From Mycobacterium avium subsp. avium (lineage in GTDB: Bacteria > Actinomycetota > Actinomycetes > Mycobacteriales > Mycobacteriaceae), in the NCBI RefSeq assembly GCF_009741445.1, contig NZ_CP046507.1:806001-870000 (forward strand): a DNA stretch of 64,000 bases, given 5' to 3'. This document shows positions 19,420 through 29,517 of the stretch, in pieces. The stretch's first letter is position 1; every line of letters starts with the position of its first letter. The notes beneath the pieces are model-generated. The model was not told the origin of the DNA and ran no database searches. It saw nothing but the letters and a program-made list of their open reading frames with translations. The translations under genes and the position numbers were made by a program.

Positions 19420-20010
19420 ATGACCCAGACGGCCGACCGCTGCGAGCAGGCCTCGCCGTGGTCGCCGCGCGAGGCCGAGATCCTGGCGGTGACCCTGCGG
19501 TTGCTGCAGGAACACGGCTATGACCAGTTGACGGTGGACGCGGTGGCCGGCGCCGCCCACGCCAGCAAGGCCACCGTGTACCGGCGCTGGCCCTCCAAGG
19601 CCGAACTGGTGCTGGCCGCCTTCATCGAGGGCGTGCGCCAGGTAGCCGTCCCGCCGAACACCGGCACGCTGCGCGGCGACCTGCTGGCCCTGGGGGAGAC
19701 GGTCTGCGAGCAGGTCGGCCACCACGCCAGCACCATCCGCGCGGTGATGTTCGAGGTGTCGCGGCACCCGGCGCTCAACGACGCGCTGCAGCACCAATTC
19801 CTGGACCAGCGCCGGGCTTTGATCGAGCACGTGCTGCATCAGGCCGTCGACCGCGGCGAGATCAGCGCCGACGCCATCTCCGACGAACTCTGGGACCTGC
19901 TGCCCGGCTACCTGATCTTCCGGTCGATCGTGCCCACCCGGCCGCCCAGCCGCCGCACCGTGCAGGCGCTGGTCGACGGGTTCCTCATCCCCGGCCTGAC
20001 CGCGCGCTGA
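19420..20010 (+). CDS. TetR/AcrR-family regulator
   Basis: A 196-residue TetR regulator. The HTH is typical: AVTLRLLQEHGYDQLTVDAVAGAAHASKATVYRRWPSKAELVLAAF spans about residues 23-68. A C-terminal ligand-binding domain follows. The ATG at 19420 is preceded by a leaderless-type -10; upstream starts add an unlike N-terminus. It converges on the PNPOx gene (10 bp between stops) and lies close to a perfect palindrome controlling mmpS/mmpL, so it is the likely local repressor of that transport module. Confidence 0.9.
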   Translation: MTQTADRCEQASPWSPREAEILAVTLRLLQEHGYDQLTVDAVAGAAHASKATVYRRWPSKAELVLAAFIEGVRQVAVPPNTGTLRGDLLALGETVCEQVGHHASTIRAVMFEVSRHPALNDALQHQFLDQRRALIEHVLHQAVDRGEISADAISDELWDLLPGYLIFRSIVPTRPPSRRTVQALVDGFLIPGLTAR

Positions 20011-20020
20011 CCCGACGCGG

Positions 20021-20539
20021 CTACGGGGAGAAGGCCCAGCGCGTCGCGCCGTGCGGTTCGGTGAGCGCGACCCCGACCGCGGCGCGCAGCACGAATCGGT
20101 ACAGGTGCCACGGCGGCGGCCCGGCGCTCTGGGCGCTGTAGGGGGCCACGACGGCGTCGCCGTCGCGCTCGCAGGGCCAGCCGGCGTCGCGGAACAGCGC
20201 GGTGACCGCGTCGAGCTCACCGGCGTCGGTGGTGCGGTGCGCGTCGCCCTGCAGGATCAGGTCGACCCCGGGCAGCCGCACCGACAGGGTGCAGGCCGGA
20301 TTGGCGACCAGGTTGCGGGACTTCAGCGTCGCCGGCCCGCTGGTGAAATAGATGTTGCCGGCATGCTCGATCGAGCCGACGCCGGCCGCGTGCGGACTGC
20401 CGTCGGGTCGCACGGTGCCGAGGAACTGCGGCGTCTCGGGGGAGGGCAGGGCCCGCATCGCCTCGAGGACCCGGCTCCATGGCAGCTCCGCGTCGCCGTA
20501 GATGTTCAGGTCCGTCGCCGAAATCGGGGTGGGCAGCAT
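20021..20539 (-). CDS. Pyridoxamine 5'-phosphate oxidase-fold flavin/F420-binding protein
   Basis: A 172-residue split beta-barrel protein. QFLGTVRPDGSPHAAGVGSIEHAGNIYFTSG and TLKSRNLVANPACTLSVRL form the PNPOx FMN/F420-binding core. The ATG at 20539 has GAGGAG upstream. These proteins reduce or bind flavin or F420 substrates, and the specific substrate is unknown. The gene diverges from mmpS across the palindromic operator, so both are probably under the same regulator. Confidence 0.85.
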   Translation of the reverse strand: MLPTPISATDLNIYGDAELPWSRVLEAMRALPSPETPQFLGTVRPDGSPHAAGVGSIEHAGNIYFTSGPATLKSRNLVANPACTLSVRLPGVDLILQGDAHRTTDAGELDAVTALFRDAGWPCERDGDAVVAPYSAQSAGPPPWHLYRFVLRAAVGVALTEPHGATRWAFSP

Positions 20540-20633
20540 CAATACTCCTCGCAGTTGGCCGGGCGGATACAGCTATCGACCCGGGGCGGCACCGGAATTC
20601 ATCGCCCGCCACTGCCCGCCGCGCCCCTCTTGT

Positions 20634-20658
20634 ACAGTACGGTCCCGTACCGTACTGT
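20634..20658. promoter_or_regulatory. Perfect palindrome, likely TetR operator for the PNPOx and mmpS-mmpL promoters
   Basis: ACAGTACGGT (20634-20643) and its exact complement ACCGTACTGT (20649-20658) flank a 5-bp spacer. It lies 95 bp upstream of the PNPOx start and 85 bp upstream of mmpS in the divergent intergenic region. Arm length and symmetry fit a TetR-family homodimer site, and a TetR gene is 0.6 kb away. Confidence 0.7.
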
Positions 20659-20742
20659 GATACCTGTCGATCCCGCTGATGACGTTGGCAGCCGCGCTCG
20701 CCCTAGGGCGTGAGCCGTCACCCGAATTCGAAAGGCTAACGG

Positions 20743-21189
20743 GTGAAAGGCTTTTCGATAGCGTCGCTGGTCAAGCGAGGGTGGATGGTGCTGGTCGTCG
20801 TCGTGGTGGTCGGCGTCGCCGGGTTCTGCGTTTACCGGCTGCACGGCATCTTCGGCTCGCACAACAACACGTCGGCCGCCGGCGGCATCTCCGACCAGAC
20901 CGAGCCGTTCAGCCCCAAGCACATCACCCTCGAGGTGTTCGGCAACCCGGGGGCGGTGGCGACCATCAACTACGTGGACATCAATGTCCAGCCGCGGCAG
21001 GTGCTCAACGCGGCCCTGCCATGGTCGTTGACCATGGTGACGACCCAGCCCGGGGCCTTCAGCAACCTGGTGGCGCAGGGCAACAGTGATTCGCTCGGCT
21101 GTCGCATCACGGTGGACGGTGACGTCAAGGACGAAAGGATCGTCAACCAGGTGAACGCCTACACCTTCTGTCTGGTGAAGTCCGCATGA
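20743..21189 (+). CDS. MmpS-family membrane-anchored accessory protein
   Basis: A 148-residue MmpS. A single N-terminal membrane helix (residues about 13-33: [19 protein letters not shown]) precedes the MmpS domain with [43 protein letters not shown] and a disulfide-capable Cys pair. MmpS proteins act with MmpL transporters in export of lipids, siderophores or drugs. The GTG start follows GAAAGG, and the stop overlaps the mmpL start by 4 bp (ATGA), so the two are coupled. Confidence 0.93.
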   Translation: MKGFSIASLVKRGWMVLVVVVVVGVAGFCVYRLHGIFGSHNNTSAAGGISDQTEPFSPKHITLEVFGNPGAVATINYVDINVQPRQVLNAALPWSLTMVTTQPGAFSNLVAQGNSDSLGCRITVDGDVKDERIVNQVNAYTFCLVKSA

Positions 21190-24104
21190 CCACGGATCAG
21201 GCCACCAGATCCGTTGTGGCGCAGACGATTCGTCGTCTCTCGGTACCGATACTGCTGGTGTGGGTGGCGGTGGCCGCCATCTCCAACATCGCCGTGCCGA
21301 ACCTGGAGGATGTGGCCAAGGCCCACAACGTGTCCCTGAACACCCCGGCCGCGCCGTCGTTTCAGGCGATGCAGCACATCGGCAAGGTGTTCCACGAATA
21401 CGATTCCGACAGTGCGGCGATGATCGTGTTGGAGGGCGACAAGCCGCTGGGCGACGACGCCCACCGGTTCTACGACGCGTTGGTCGGCAAGCTCGAACGC
21501 GACACCAAACACGTCGAGCACGTACAGAACTTCTGGGGCGATCCGCTGACCGCGGCGGGCTCGCAAAGCAAGGACGGCAAGGCCGCCTATGTGCAGGTCT
21601 ATCTCGCCGGCAACCAGGGCGATGCGTTGGCCAATGAGTCCGTCGACGCCATCCGCAATATCGTGGAGCACACGCCGCCGCCACCGGGGGTCAAGGCGTA
21701 CGTGACCGGGGCGGCGCCGCTGGTCACCGATCAGTTCGAGGTGGGCAGCAAGGGCATCTTCAAGGTCACCGTGATCACCGTGCTGGTGATCCTGGCCATG
21801 CTGCTATGGGTTTACCGTTCCGTCACAGCGGTTTTCGTGTTGGTCACCGTGATCGTCGAAATGGCCGCCGCCCGGGGCATCGTGGCGTTTCTGGGCAGCG
21901 TCGGGTTGATCGGGCTGTCGACGTATGCGACGAACCTGCTCACGCTGCTCGTCATCGCCGCCGGCACCGACTACGCGATCTTCTTCGTCGGCCGCTACCA
22001 CGAGGCACGCCACGAAGGGCAAGATCGCGAAACCGCCTACTACACCATGTATCGCGGAACCACCCATGTCGTGCTGGGGTCGGGGCTGACGGTGGCGGGT
22101 GCGGTGTTGTGTCTGCGCTTCACGCGGCTGAATTACTTTCAGAGCCTGGGGATTCCGGCTGCGATAGGAATCGGGGTCGCCCTGGCGGCCGCGCTCAGCC
22201 TGACCCCCGCGGTGATCACGGTGGGCAGCCTGTTCGGGCTCTTCGACCCCAAGCGCCAGATGGCGACGCGGGGGTGGCGGCGCATCGGCACCGCGATCGT
22301 GCGCTGGCCGGGCCCGATCCTGGTGGTGGCCACCGGGGTTGCCCTCGTCGGCCTGCTCGCCCTGCCCGGCTATCGGACGAACTACGACGCCCGCCCCTAC
22401 ATGCCGGCCAGCGCCCCGGCGAACACCGGCTACACGGCCGCCGAGCGGCACTTCTCGCAGGCCCGGCTCAATCCCGAGCTGTTGATGATCGAGACCGATC
22501 ACGACATGCGCAATCCGGCCGACATGATCAACTTGGAGCGCGTCGCCAAAGCGATCGCGCACCTTCCCGGCATCGCCCAGGTCCAGTCCATGACCCGGCC
22601 CCTGGGTACCCCGATCGAACACACCTCGTTGGCATTCCAGATCAGCGCGGGCAGCATCGGCAGCATCGAAAACCTGCAATACCAGAAGGAGCGCGCCGAG
22701 GATCTGCTCAAACAGGCCGACAACCTCAAAGACACGATCGGCATTCTCAACCAGCAGTATGCGCTGCAAAAGCAGCTCGCGGCCTCCACCCACGATGAGA
22801 CGCAGAGCTTTCACGACACCATCGCCATCATCAACGACCTGCGGGACAAGATCGCGAACTTCGACGATTTCTTCCGGCCGGTGCGCAGCTATTTCTATTG
22901 GGAGAAGCACTGTTTCGACATTCCGGCGTGCTTCGCGTTCCGATCCGTCTTCGACGCGCTCGACGGTATCGACGAGCTGAGCGCGCAGTTTGAAAAGCTC
23001 ACCGCCAGCCTGGACAAGCTGGACGCGGGCCAACAAAAACTGGTGACCCTGTTGCCGCCCCAGATCGCCGATCAGGAGAAGAACCTCGCGCTGACACTGT
23101 CCAACTACGCCACCAACCTCGGGATCAACGCCCAGACCCGGGCGAACACCGATACCGCCACCGCACTGGGCCAGGCGTACGACGCCGCGAAGAACGACGA
23201 TTCGTTCTATTTGCCGCCGGAGGCCTTCACCAACCCCGAATTCAAACGAGGACTGAAACTGTTCCTCTCGCCGGACGGCAAGGCCGCCCGCATGATCATC
23301 TCGCACGAGGGCGATCCGGCCACCCCCGAAGGCATTTCGCACATCGAGCCGATTCGCAACGCCGCCAAACAGGCCGTCAAGAACACGCCGTTGGGGGACT
23401 CCAACATCTATCTCGCCGGCACCGCCGCAACGTACAAGGACATCGCCGAGGGCGCCAAATACGACCTGCTGATCGCGGGGATCGCCGCGCTGAGCCTCAT
23501 CCTGCTGATCATGGTGCTCATCACCCGAAGCCTGGTCGCCGCGATCGTCATCGTCGGCACGGTGGCGCTGTCGTTGGGCGCCTCGTTCGGCCTGTCCGTG
23601 CTGGTTTGGCAGGACATCCTCGGCATCAAGCTGTACTGGATCTGCCTGGCACTGTCCGTCATCATCCTGCTGGCGGTGGGATCCGACTACAACCTGCTGC
23701 TGATCTCCCGGTTCAGGGAGGAGATCCACGCCGGCTTGAACACGGGCATCATCCGGTCCATGGCGGGCAGCGGGGCGGTGGTGACCTCCGCCGGACTGGT
23801 GTTCGCCTTCACCATGGCCTCCTTCGTCTCCGCCTCGCTGTTGGTGCTGGGTCAGATCGGGACGACGATCGCGCTGGGGCTGTTGTTCGACACGTTGATC
23901 GTGCGGTCGTTCATGACGCCGTCGGTCGCCGCGCTGCTGGGCCGGTGGTTCTGGTGGCCCCAGCGGGTGCGTCCCCGGCCGGCCAGCACGATGCTGCGGC
24001 CGTACGGTCCGCGGCCGGCGGTTCGCCAGCTGCTGCTCTGGGAAGACGGCGACCCCGCCGTCGCGCCCGAGACACCGTCAGCAGCAAGGCATTCCCGCGG
24101 CTAG
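21186..24104 (+). CDS. MmpL-family RND transporter
   Basis: A 972-residue MmpL of the MmpL4/5-like size class. It has the N-terminal helix, periplasmic domain 1, a TM2-6 bundle with [18 protein letters not shown], a long second periplasmic domain rich in coiled-coil-like Gln/Leu/Lys (about residues 480-650), and TM8-12 with [17 protein letters not shown]. The paired Asp-Tyr residues (GTDYAIF, GSDYNLL) are the proton-relay positions of MmpL proteins. The partner mmpS is directly upstream. Substrate cannot be told from sequence. Confidence 0.95.
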   Translation: MTTDQATRSVVAQTIRRLSVPILLVWVAVAAISNIAVPNLEDVAKAHNVSLNTPAAPSFQAMQHIGKVFHEYDSDSAAMIVLEGDKPLGDDAHRFYDALVGKLERDTKHVEHVQNFWGDPLTAAGSQSKDGKAAYVQVYLAGNQGDALANESVDAIRNIVEHTPPPPGVKAYVTGAAPLVTDQFEVGSKGIFKVTVITVLVILAMLLWVYRSVTAVFVLVTVIVEMAAARGIVAFLGSVGLIGLSTYATNLLTLLVIAAGTDYAIFFVGRYHEARHEGQDRETAYYTMYRGTTHVVLGSGLTVAGAVLCLRFTRLNYFQSLGIPAAIGIGVALAAALSLTPAVITVGSLFGLFDPKRQMATRGWRRIGTAIVRWPGPILVVATGVALVGLLALPGYRTNYDARPYMPASAPANTGYTAAERHFSQARLNPELLMIETDHDMRNPADMINLERVAKAIAHLPGIAQVQSMTRPLGTPIEHTSLAFQISAGSIGSIENLQYQKERAEDLLKQADNLKDTIGILNQQYALQKQLAASTHDETQSFHDTIAIINDLRDKIANFDDFFRPVRSYFYWEKHCFDIPACFAFRSVFDALDGIDELSAQFEKLTASLDKLDAGQQKLVTLLPPQIADQEKNLALTLSNYATNLGINAQTRANTDTATALGQAYDAAKNDDSFYLPPEAFTNPEFKRGLKLFLSPDGKAARMIISHEGDPATPEGISHIEPIRNAAKQAVKNTPLGDSNIYLAGTAATYKDIAEGAKYDLLIAGIAALSLILLIMVLITRSLVAAIVIVGTVALSLGASFGLSVLVWQDILGIKLYWICLALSVIILLAVGSDYNLLLISRFREEIHAGLNTGIIRSMAGSGAVVTSAGLVFAFTMASFVSASLLVLGQIGTTIALGLLFDTLIVRSFMTPSVAALLGRWFWWPQRVRPRPASTMLRPYGPRPAVRQLLLWEDGDPAVAPETPSAARHSRG

Positions 24105-24152
24105 TTCTCCGGCGATGCCACACCGCCTTGTCCGGCAAAGGAGTGAAGGAAC

Positions 24153-24587
24153 TTGGGCCTGTTTGGTTATCTGGCGGTGCTCGCCGGCGTGACCGAATTG
24201 GTGCTCGCCGTCTTCGTCTTCGCCTTCGTGAAGCGGCTGCTGGGGCGCCAGCCCACGCCGATCGGTGAGGAGATCGGCGGCACCAGAAGGGCTTTGGACA
24301 AATTGCGCAAAGGCGAACCGATGTCGCAGGAGGAATTCGATTGCGCGGCGCAGACAATCGCCGATCGCAGTTCCCCGCTGGCCTTTTCGATCCCGGCCGC
24401 CGTGTTCACCATCGGATGCTTCATCGTGTTCAGCACCCTCGAACTGCACGGGGTCAGATCGCTGCGCATCTACATCGGGTTGTTCCCGATACTGGGAGCC
24501 ACCAACCTGACCGTTCAGCTACTGCGGGTCGCTGCCCTGAAAAGGCGTCTGCCGAGGGCCAATGTGGTGGCGGCGAGTAAAACCTAA
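24153..24587 (+). CDS. Small membrane protein downstream of mmpL
   Basis: A 144-residue protein starting at TTG 24153 with AAGGAGTGAAGGAAC just upstream as a strong ribosome-binding site. It has three likely membrane helices (YLAVLAGVTELVLAVFVFAF, residues 6-25; LAFSIPAAVFTIGCFIVFST, about 75-94; IYIGLFPILGATNLTVQLL, about 105-123) and a cytoplasmic loop with an amphipathic Lys/Glu-rich segment between helices 1 and 2. I do not recognise the family. Its place 48 bp after mmpL suggests it is part of the transport unit. Confidence 0.75.
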   Translation: MGLFGYLAVLAGVTELVLAVFVFAFVKRLLGRQPTPIGEEIGGTRRALDKLRKGEPMSQEEFDCAAQTIADRSSPLAFSIPAAVFTIGCFIVFSTLELHGVRSLRIYIGLFPILGATNLTVQLLRVAALKRRLPRANVVAASKT

Positions 24588-24619
24588 GTGGGACAACATC
24601 ATTCGGGCGTGCGCGGGAA

Positions 24620-25276
24620 TCAGCGCAGCATCGTGGCCACGATCCCGGCCAGATAGCCCAGCCGGGCGACCTCCGACGGCCGGAATTCCGGGCCCGGCCG
24701 GCCCAGCACCACCGCGGTGTGCGGGTCACCCAGCGGCGCCGCGACCATCGTCATGTCCATATCGCGCCACGCCTTGGGCACCCAGTCCCCGCTGCTGTCC
24801 AGCGTCATCGCCCGCTCCAGCGGCAGCCAGGGAGCCGAATCCGCCTTGGTCTCCGGAGCGCCCGAACTGCCGGCCAGGCGGTGCAGCTCGCCGCCGGCGC
24901 TGCGCAACACCGTGCACCAGCTGACCCGCAGCACCTTGGGCGCCTCGTCGACCAGCACCTGCAGCCTGGCCGTCTTGTCGTCGGCCGCGGCGACGTGGTC
25001 GAGCAGTTCCAGCTCGCGGTGGGCCTCCAGCAGACCGGTGTGCGGACGCACACTGTCCACCCGCACCCCCGACAGTGACTCGGCGGCGGTGATCAACGTG
25101 TCGGGCATGGCCCCGGCCGGCAGCTCGATCACCAGGTCGTCGATCGCATAACCCGAGCTGCGGTCCACCACGTCCAGCGAGAGGATGTCGGCTCCCACCG
25201 AACCGAGCGCCACTGCCAGCGATCCCAGGCTGCCCGGACGGTCGAGGAGCTCGATGCGCAACAGATAGGACGGCAC
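24620..25276 (-). CDS. ACT-domain protein (Rv3013-like)
   Basis: A 218-residue protein of the same length as Rv3013 when started at GTG 25276 (VPSYLLRIELLDRPGSLGSL); a GTG at 25285 adds three residues. The first ~80 residues form an ACT domain (PGSLGSLAVALGSVGADILSLDVV). A second domain (about 100-218) ends with PHTAVVLGRPGPEFRPSEVARLGYL, resembling a GAF-like module. ACT domains bind amino acids; ligand and target are unknown. It diverges from gatC. Confidence 0.8.
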   Translation of the reverse strand: MPSYLLRIELLDRPGSLGSLAVALGSVGADILSLDVVDRSSGYAIDDLVIELPAGAMPDTLITAAESLSGVRVDSVRPHTGLLEAHRELELLDHVAAADDKTARLQVLVDEAPKVLRVSWCTVLRSAGGELHRLAGSSGAPETKADSAPWLPLERAMTLDSSGDWVPKAWRDMDMTMVAAPLGDPHTAVVLGRPGPEFRPSEVARLGYLAGIVATMLR

Positions 25277-25329
25277 GGCCAACACTGTTGCACAGCCCGG
25301 GGTGTTCTGCCCGCCGGGCGTAACCGGGC

Positions 25330-25375
25330 GTAACGCCAGCGTGGCGGTGGCCGCCGAACGTCACGCCAGCGCGGC
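25330..25375. repeat. Two degenerate copies of the 30-bp-period palindromic repeat
   Basis: GTAACGCCAGCGTGGC (25330-25345) and GTCACGCCAGCGCGGC (25360-25375) are spaced exactly 30 bp. They are the opposite-strand form, with changes, of GTCACGCTGGCGTGAC found at 37485-37530 and 59367-59443. This copy lies between the divergent ACT gene and gatC. Confidence 0.6.
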
Positions 25376-25388
25376 GGACGCGGCGGGC

Positions 25389-25394
25389 TAGGCT
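25389..25394 (+). promoter_or_regulatory. -10 element of the gatCA transcript
   Basis: TAGGCT fits TANNNT and lies 8 nt before the GTG of gatC, consistent with a leaderless or near-leaderless start. Confidence 0.5.
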
Positions 25395-25402
25395 TTCCGA
25401 TC

Positions 25403-25699
25403 GTGTCCCAGATCTCCCGCGATGAGGTGGCGCACCTGGCCCGGCTGTCCCGGCTGGCGCTGACGGACGCCGAGCTCGACAGCTTCGCCGGCCAGCTCGA
25501 CGCCATCCTCACCCACGTCAGCCAGGTGCAGGCGGTCGACGTCACCGGCGTCGAACCGACCGACAACCCGCTGAAGGACCTCAACGTCACCCGCCCGGAC
25601 GAGCCGATGCCCTGCCTGACGCAGGCCGAAGCGCTGGCCGAAGCGCCCGAAGCCGTCGACGGCCGGTTCGCCGTCCCGCAGATCCTGGGGGACGAGTGA
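25403..25699 (+). CDS. gatC: Glutamyl-tRNA(Gln)/aspartyl-tRNA(Asn) amidotransferase subunit C
   Basis: A 98-residue GatC (Rv3012c: 99). The sequence [22 protein letters not shown] is the conserved N-terminal helix and ILGDE the C-terminal tail that wraps GatA. It stabilises the GatCAB complex, which converts mischarged Glu-tRNA-Gln (and Asp-tRNA-Asn) to the correct species; the substrate-charging gltX lies elsewhere in this window. Its stop overlaps the gatA start (GTGA). Confidence 0.96.
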   Translation: MSQISRDEVAHLARLSRLALTDAELDSFAGQLDAILTHVSQVQAVDVTGVEPTDNPLKDLNVTRPDEPMPCLTQAEALAEAPEAVDGRFAVPQILGDE

Positions 25700-27177
25700 A
25701 CGAGATCATCCGGTCGGACGCCGCGACGCTGGCCGCCCGCATCGCCGCCAAGGAGCTGTCCTCGGTCGAGGCCACCCAGGCCTGTTTGGACCAGATCGCG
25801 GCGACCGACGAGCGCTACCACGCCTTTTTGCACGTCGCCGCCGATGAGGCGCTGGGCGCGGCCGCGGTCGTCGACGAGGCGGTGGCGGCGGGCGAGCGGC
25901 TGCCCTCGCCGCTGGCCGGGGTGCCGCTGGCGCTCAAGGACGTCTTCACCACCGTCGACATGCCCACCACCTGCGGGTCCAAGATTCTGCAGGGCTGGCG
26001 TTCGCCGTACGACGCCACCGTCACCACGAAGCTGCGGGCCGCGGGCATCCCGATCCTGGGCAAGACCAACATGGACGAGTTCGCGATGGGCTCCTCGACC
26101 GAGAACTCGGCCTACGGCCCGACCCGCAACCCGTGGAATGTCGAGCGGGTGCCCGGCGGTTCCGGCGGCGGCAGCGCGGCCGCGCTGGCGGCGTTCCAGG
26201 CGCCGCTGGCGATCGGCTCCGACACCGGCGGCTCGATCCGGCAGCCCGCCGCGCTGACCGCGACCGTCGGGGTCAAGCCCACCTACGGCACGGTGTCCCG
26301 GTACGGCCTGGTGGCCTGCGCGTCATCGCTGGATCAGGGCGGCCCGTGCGCGCGCACCGTGCTCGACACCGCGCTGCTGCACCAGGTGATCGCCGGCCAC
26401 GACATCCGCGACTCCACCTCCGTCGACGCGCCGGTGCCCGACGTCGTCGGCGCCGCCCGGGCCGGCGCGGCCGGTGACCTCAAGGGTGTTCGGGTCGGGG
26501 TGGTCAAGCAGCTGCGCGGCGAGGGATATCAGCCCGGCGTGCTGGCCTCCTTCGAGGCCGCCGTCGAGCAGTTGACCGCGCTGGGCGCCGAGGTCAGCGA
26601 GGTCGACTGCCCGCACTTCGAGTACGCGCTGGCCGCCTACTACCTGATTTTGCCCTCGGAGGTGTCCAGCAACCTGGCCCGCTTCGACGCGATGCGCTAC
26701 GGGCTGCGCATCGGCGACGACGGCAGCCACAGCGCCGAGGAGGTGATGGCGCTGACCCGGGCCGCCGGGTTCGGCCCGGAGGTCAAGCGGCGCATCATGA
26801 TCGGCACCTACGCGCTGTCCGCGGGCTACTACGACGCCTACTACAACCAGGCCCAGAAGGTGCGCACCCTGATCGCCCGCGATCTCGACGCCGCGTACGA
26901 GTCCGTCGACGTGGTGGTCTCGCCGGCCACCCCGACCACCGCGTTCGGGCTGGGGGAGAAGGTCGACGACCCGCTGGCCATGTATCTGTTCGACCTGTGC
27001 ACGCTGCCGCTGAACCTGGCCGGGCACTGCGGCATGTCGGTGCCATCCGGATTGTCGCCCGACGACGACCTGCCGGTGGGGTTGCAGATCATGGCGCCCG
27101 CGCTGGCCGACGACCGGTTGTACCGGGTCGGCGCCGCCTACGAGGCCGCGCGCGGCCCGCTGCGCAGCGCGATCTAA
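25696..27177 (+). CDS. gatA: Glutamyl-tRNA(Gln) amidotransferase subunit A
   Basis: A 493-residue amidase-signature enzyme. The catalytic Ser-cisSer-Lys triad is visible: Lys in VPLALKDVF (about residue 81), the glycine-serine-rich [15 protein letters not shown] and [11 protein letters not shown] with the two serines. It hydrolyses glutamine to supply ammonia to GatB. The GTG start overlaps gatC by 4 bp. Confidence 0.97.
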   Translation: MNEIIRSDAATLAARIAAKELSSVEATQACLDQIAATDERYHAFLHVAADEALGAAAVVDEAVAAGERLPSPLAGVPLALKDVFTTVDMPTTCGSKILQGWRSPYDATVTTKLRAAGIPILGKTNMDEFAMGSSTENSAYGPTRNPWNVERVPGGSGGGSAAALAAFQAPLAIGSDTGGSIRQPAALTATVGVKPTYGTVSRYGLVACASSLDQGGPCARTVLDTALLHQVIAGHDIRDSTSVDAPVPDVVGAARAGAAGDLKGVRVGVVKQLRGEGYQPGVLASFEAAVEQLTALGAEVSEVDCPHFEYALAAYYLILPSEVSSNLARFDAMRYGLRIGDDGSHSAEEVMALTRAAGFGPEVKRRIMIGTYALSAGYYDAYYNQAQKVRTLIARDLDAAYESVDVVVSPATPTTAFGLGEKVDDPLAMYLFDLCTLPLNLAGHCGMSVPSGLSPDDDLPVGLQIMAPALADDRLYRVGAAYEAARGPLRSAI

Positions 27178-27218
27178 GCCGCTCGCCATGAAGCCGCCGC
27201 CCCAGGCAAGATGAGGTC

Positions 27219-28250
27219 ATGCGGATCGGAGTGCTCACCGGAGGCGGCGACTGCCCCGGGCTCAACGCCGTCATCCGGGCGGTGGTGCGGACCTGCGACT
27301 CCCGGTACGGCTCGTCGGTGGTCGGATTCCAGGACGGCTGGCGCGGGTTGCTGGAGAACCGGCGCATCCAGTTGCACAACGACGACCGCAACGACCGGCT
27401 GCTGGCCAAGGGCGGGACCATGCTGGGCACCGCCCGCGTGCACCCGGACAAATTGCGGGCCGGGCTGAACCAGATCAAGCAGACCCTCGACGACAACGGG
27501 ATCGACGTCCTCATCCCGATCGGCGGCGAAGGGACGCTGACGGCCGCGCACTGGCTCTCCGAGGAGAACGTTCCCGTGGTCGGGGTGCCGAAGACCATCG
27601 ACAACGACATCGATTGCACTGACGTGACTTTCGGCCACGACACCGCCTTGACCGTCGCCACCGACGCGATCGACCGCCTGCACAGCACGGCCGAATCGCA
27701 TCAACGCGTGATGCTGGTGGAGGTGATGGGCCGGCACGCCGGCTGGATCGCGCTCAACGCCGGACTGGCCTCCGGCGCACACATGACCCTGATCCCCGAG
27801 CAGCCCTTCGACGTCGAAGAAGTCTGCCGGCTCGTCAAACGTCGCTTCCAGCGCGGGGATTCGCATTTCATCTGCGTCGTCGCCGAGGGTGCCAAACCCA
27901 TCCCCGGTTCGATTTCCTTGCGGGAAGGCGGGATTGACGAATTCGGCCATGAGCGCTTCACCGGGGTGGCCGCGCAGCTGGGTGCCGAGGTGGAGAAGCG
28001 GATCAACAAGGAGGTCCGGGTGACGGTGCTGGGCCACGTGCAGCGCGGCGGCACCCCGACCGCCTACGACCGGGTGCTGGCCACCCGGTTCGGTGTGAAC
28101 GCGGCCGACGCCGCGCACGCCGGGGAGTACGGCCAGATGGTGTCGCTGCGCGGGCAGGACATCGGACGGGTGCCGCTGGCCGACGCGGTGCGTCAGCTCA
28201 AGCTGGTGCCCGAAAGCCGCTACGACGACGCCGCCGCGTTCTTCGGTTAG
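27219..28250 (+). CDS. pfkA: 6-phosphofructokinase
   Basis: A 343-residue PFK (Rv3010c). N-terminal [20 protein letters not shown] holds the phosphate-binding loop, GGEGTLTAA follows, and VPKTIDNDI is the fructose-6-phosphate/catalytic block. [13 protein letters not shown] closes the active site. It makes fructose-1,6-bisphosphate. In M. tuberculosis it sits between gatA and gatB as here, except that a further gene follows it in this window. Confidence 0.96.
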   Translation: MRIGVLTGGGDCPGLNAVIRAVVRTCDSRYGSSVVGFQDGWRGLLENRRIQLHNDDRNDRLLAKGGTMLGTARVHPDKLRAGLNQIKQTLDDNGIDVLIPIGGEGTLTAAHWLSEENVPVVGVPKTIDNDIDCTDVTFGHDTALTVATDAIDRLHSTAESHQRVMLVEVMGRHAGWIALNAGLASGAHMTLIPEQPFDVEEVCRLVKRRFQRGDSHFICVVAEGAKPIPGSISLREGGIDEFGHERFTGVAAQLGAEVEKRINKEVRVTVLGHVQRGGTPTAYDRVLATRFGVNAADAAHAGEYGQMVSLRGQDIGRVPLADAVRQLKLVPESRYDDAAAFFG

Positions 28251-28379
28251 GCGGTCCGGGCAAACAATCGGTGGCGGCGAGTCAACCGCGGCCTGAATTC
28301 GCCGGCGAACGGTCCAGGTTGACGCACTGACCGCCTATTTGTGGTTTCCGGACCCGGTCATAAGGGTTATACCGGGGGT

Positions 28380-29507
28380 ATGCGCAACCGCGGTGCGATT
28401 CGCGGAGCCGTTCAGCAGCCCGCTGCATCGGCGGGGCCGCCGGGCGTGCCGCGCTCGCCCGGATGGCGCCCCGGCAACGACCCGGCGGCCGCCACCGTCC
28501 CGCAACCGCACGGCCCGGCCGGTCGCCGGCCGCCCGCGCCGTCCCAGCGGGTTTCGCCGCCCGCTCGGCCGACGCCGACGCTGGGCGCCACCGCGCTGGA
28601 CCGCTTCGACCAGCGGGAGGACGAGGCGGCCCGGTTCGACTGGCGGGGCCTGGTGCATCGCCTCACCGGAATCGACCTCGGCCCGGGCAAGGAAGCCACC
28701 TACGAAAACGAACTCCGGGCCCGCATTCGGGCGGCAGTCGGCGCCGCCTTTCCCATCGCCGTGCTCAACCTCAAGGGCGGGGTCGGCAAGACGGCGGTGG
28801 TGGAGGCGCTCGGTTCCACCTTCGCCGCCGTGCGCGACGACCGGGTGCTCGCCCTGGACATCGACGCCGGAGATCTCGCGGAGCGGCACGGCCGGCACAA
28901 CCCGCACAGCATGGCCGACCTGCTGCGCGACGGCCCGGCGACCCGGTACGAGGACATCCGGGCGCTGACCTACATGAACGGCTTCGGGCTGGAAGTGCTC
29001 GGGTTGCCGGACTATGCGCGCACCGACTGGCGGCTGGAGCGCCAGGACGTCGTCAAGGCGTTTTCGATGCTGCGCAACCACTACTCGGTGGTGTTGGTCG
29101 ATTGTGTCAAGGCGCTCAATTCCAGTGTGATGGAAGCGGTCCTGCCGGAGTCGCGAGCGCTGGTGGTGGTCACCAGCCCGGCGATCGACGCCATCCGCAA
29201 GACCCAGACCACGCTGGAGTGGTTGCGCCACAACGGGTATCAGCAACTGATGCGCTCGACCGTGCTGGCCGTCAACCATGTCGAGCCGGCCAAGGTGGAC
29301 GCGGTGGCCGTCACCGAACTCGACCGGCTGTCCGCCCGGGTCGGCGCCACCGTGGTGTTGCCGTTCGACCGGCACGTGCACGAGGGCAGAAAGATCGCGC
29401 TGGACCGGTTGAGCAAGGAAAGCCGGCGCAGCTACCTCGAGATGGCGGCCGCACTGGCCGATATGTTCCCGGGCAGGGGAGAGCAGCGCGGTCGCGGTCC
29501 CCACTAG
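28380..29507 (+). CDS. MinD/ParA-like P-loop ATPase with Pro-rich N-terminus
   Basis: A 375-residue protein. The first ~75 residues are Pro/Ala/Arg-rich and low complexity. From about residue 125 comes a MinD/ParA-type ATPase: [21 protein letters not shown] has the deviant Walker [24 protein letters not shown] the Walker A' region, and [17 protein letters not shown] the Walker B-like segment. The layout recalls ESX-associated EspI-like ATPases as well as partition proteins, but there is no parB or esx gene nearby. I recall no counterpart between pfkA and gatB in M. tuberculosis, so it looks inserted. ATG 28380 was chosen over an upstream in-frame start with no sign of coding bias. Confidence 0.8.
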
Positions 29508-29510
29508 GAT
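29505..29510 (+). promoter_or_regulatory. -10 element of gatB, leaderless type
   Basis: TAGGAT, overlapping the stop codon of the preceding ATPase gene, fits TANNNT and lies 7 nt upstream of the gatB ATG at 29518. gatB thus probably has its own promoter. Confidence 0.5.
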
Positions 29511-29517
29511 CGACGCC

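Noticed and set aside
21804..23729. A 641-codon open frame opposite mmpL
   Set aside because: Rich in Gln, His, Gly and Asp from reverse reading of the mmpL codons; mmpL itself is unmistakable.
24588..24619. Possible attachment site at the right edge of the mmpL segment
   Set aside because: No direct repeat shared with the left edge near 18219 and no integrase or transposase were found.
28380..29507. ParA-like gene as a sign of an origin of replication or plasmid
   Set aside because: No parB, dnaA boxes or rep gene were seen; the neighbours are housekeeping gatCAB and pfkA.
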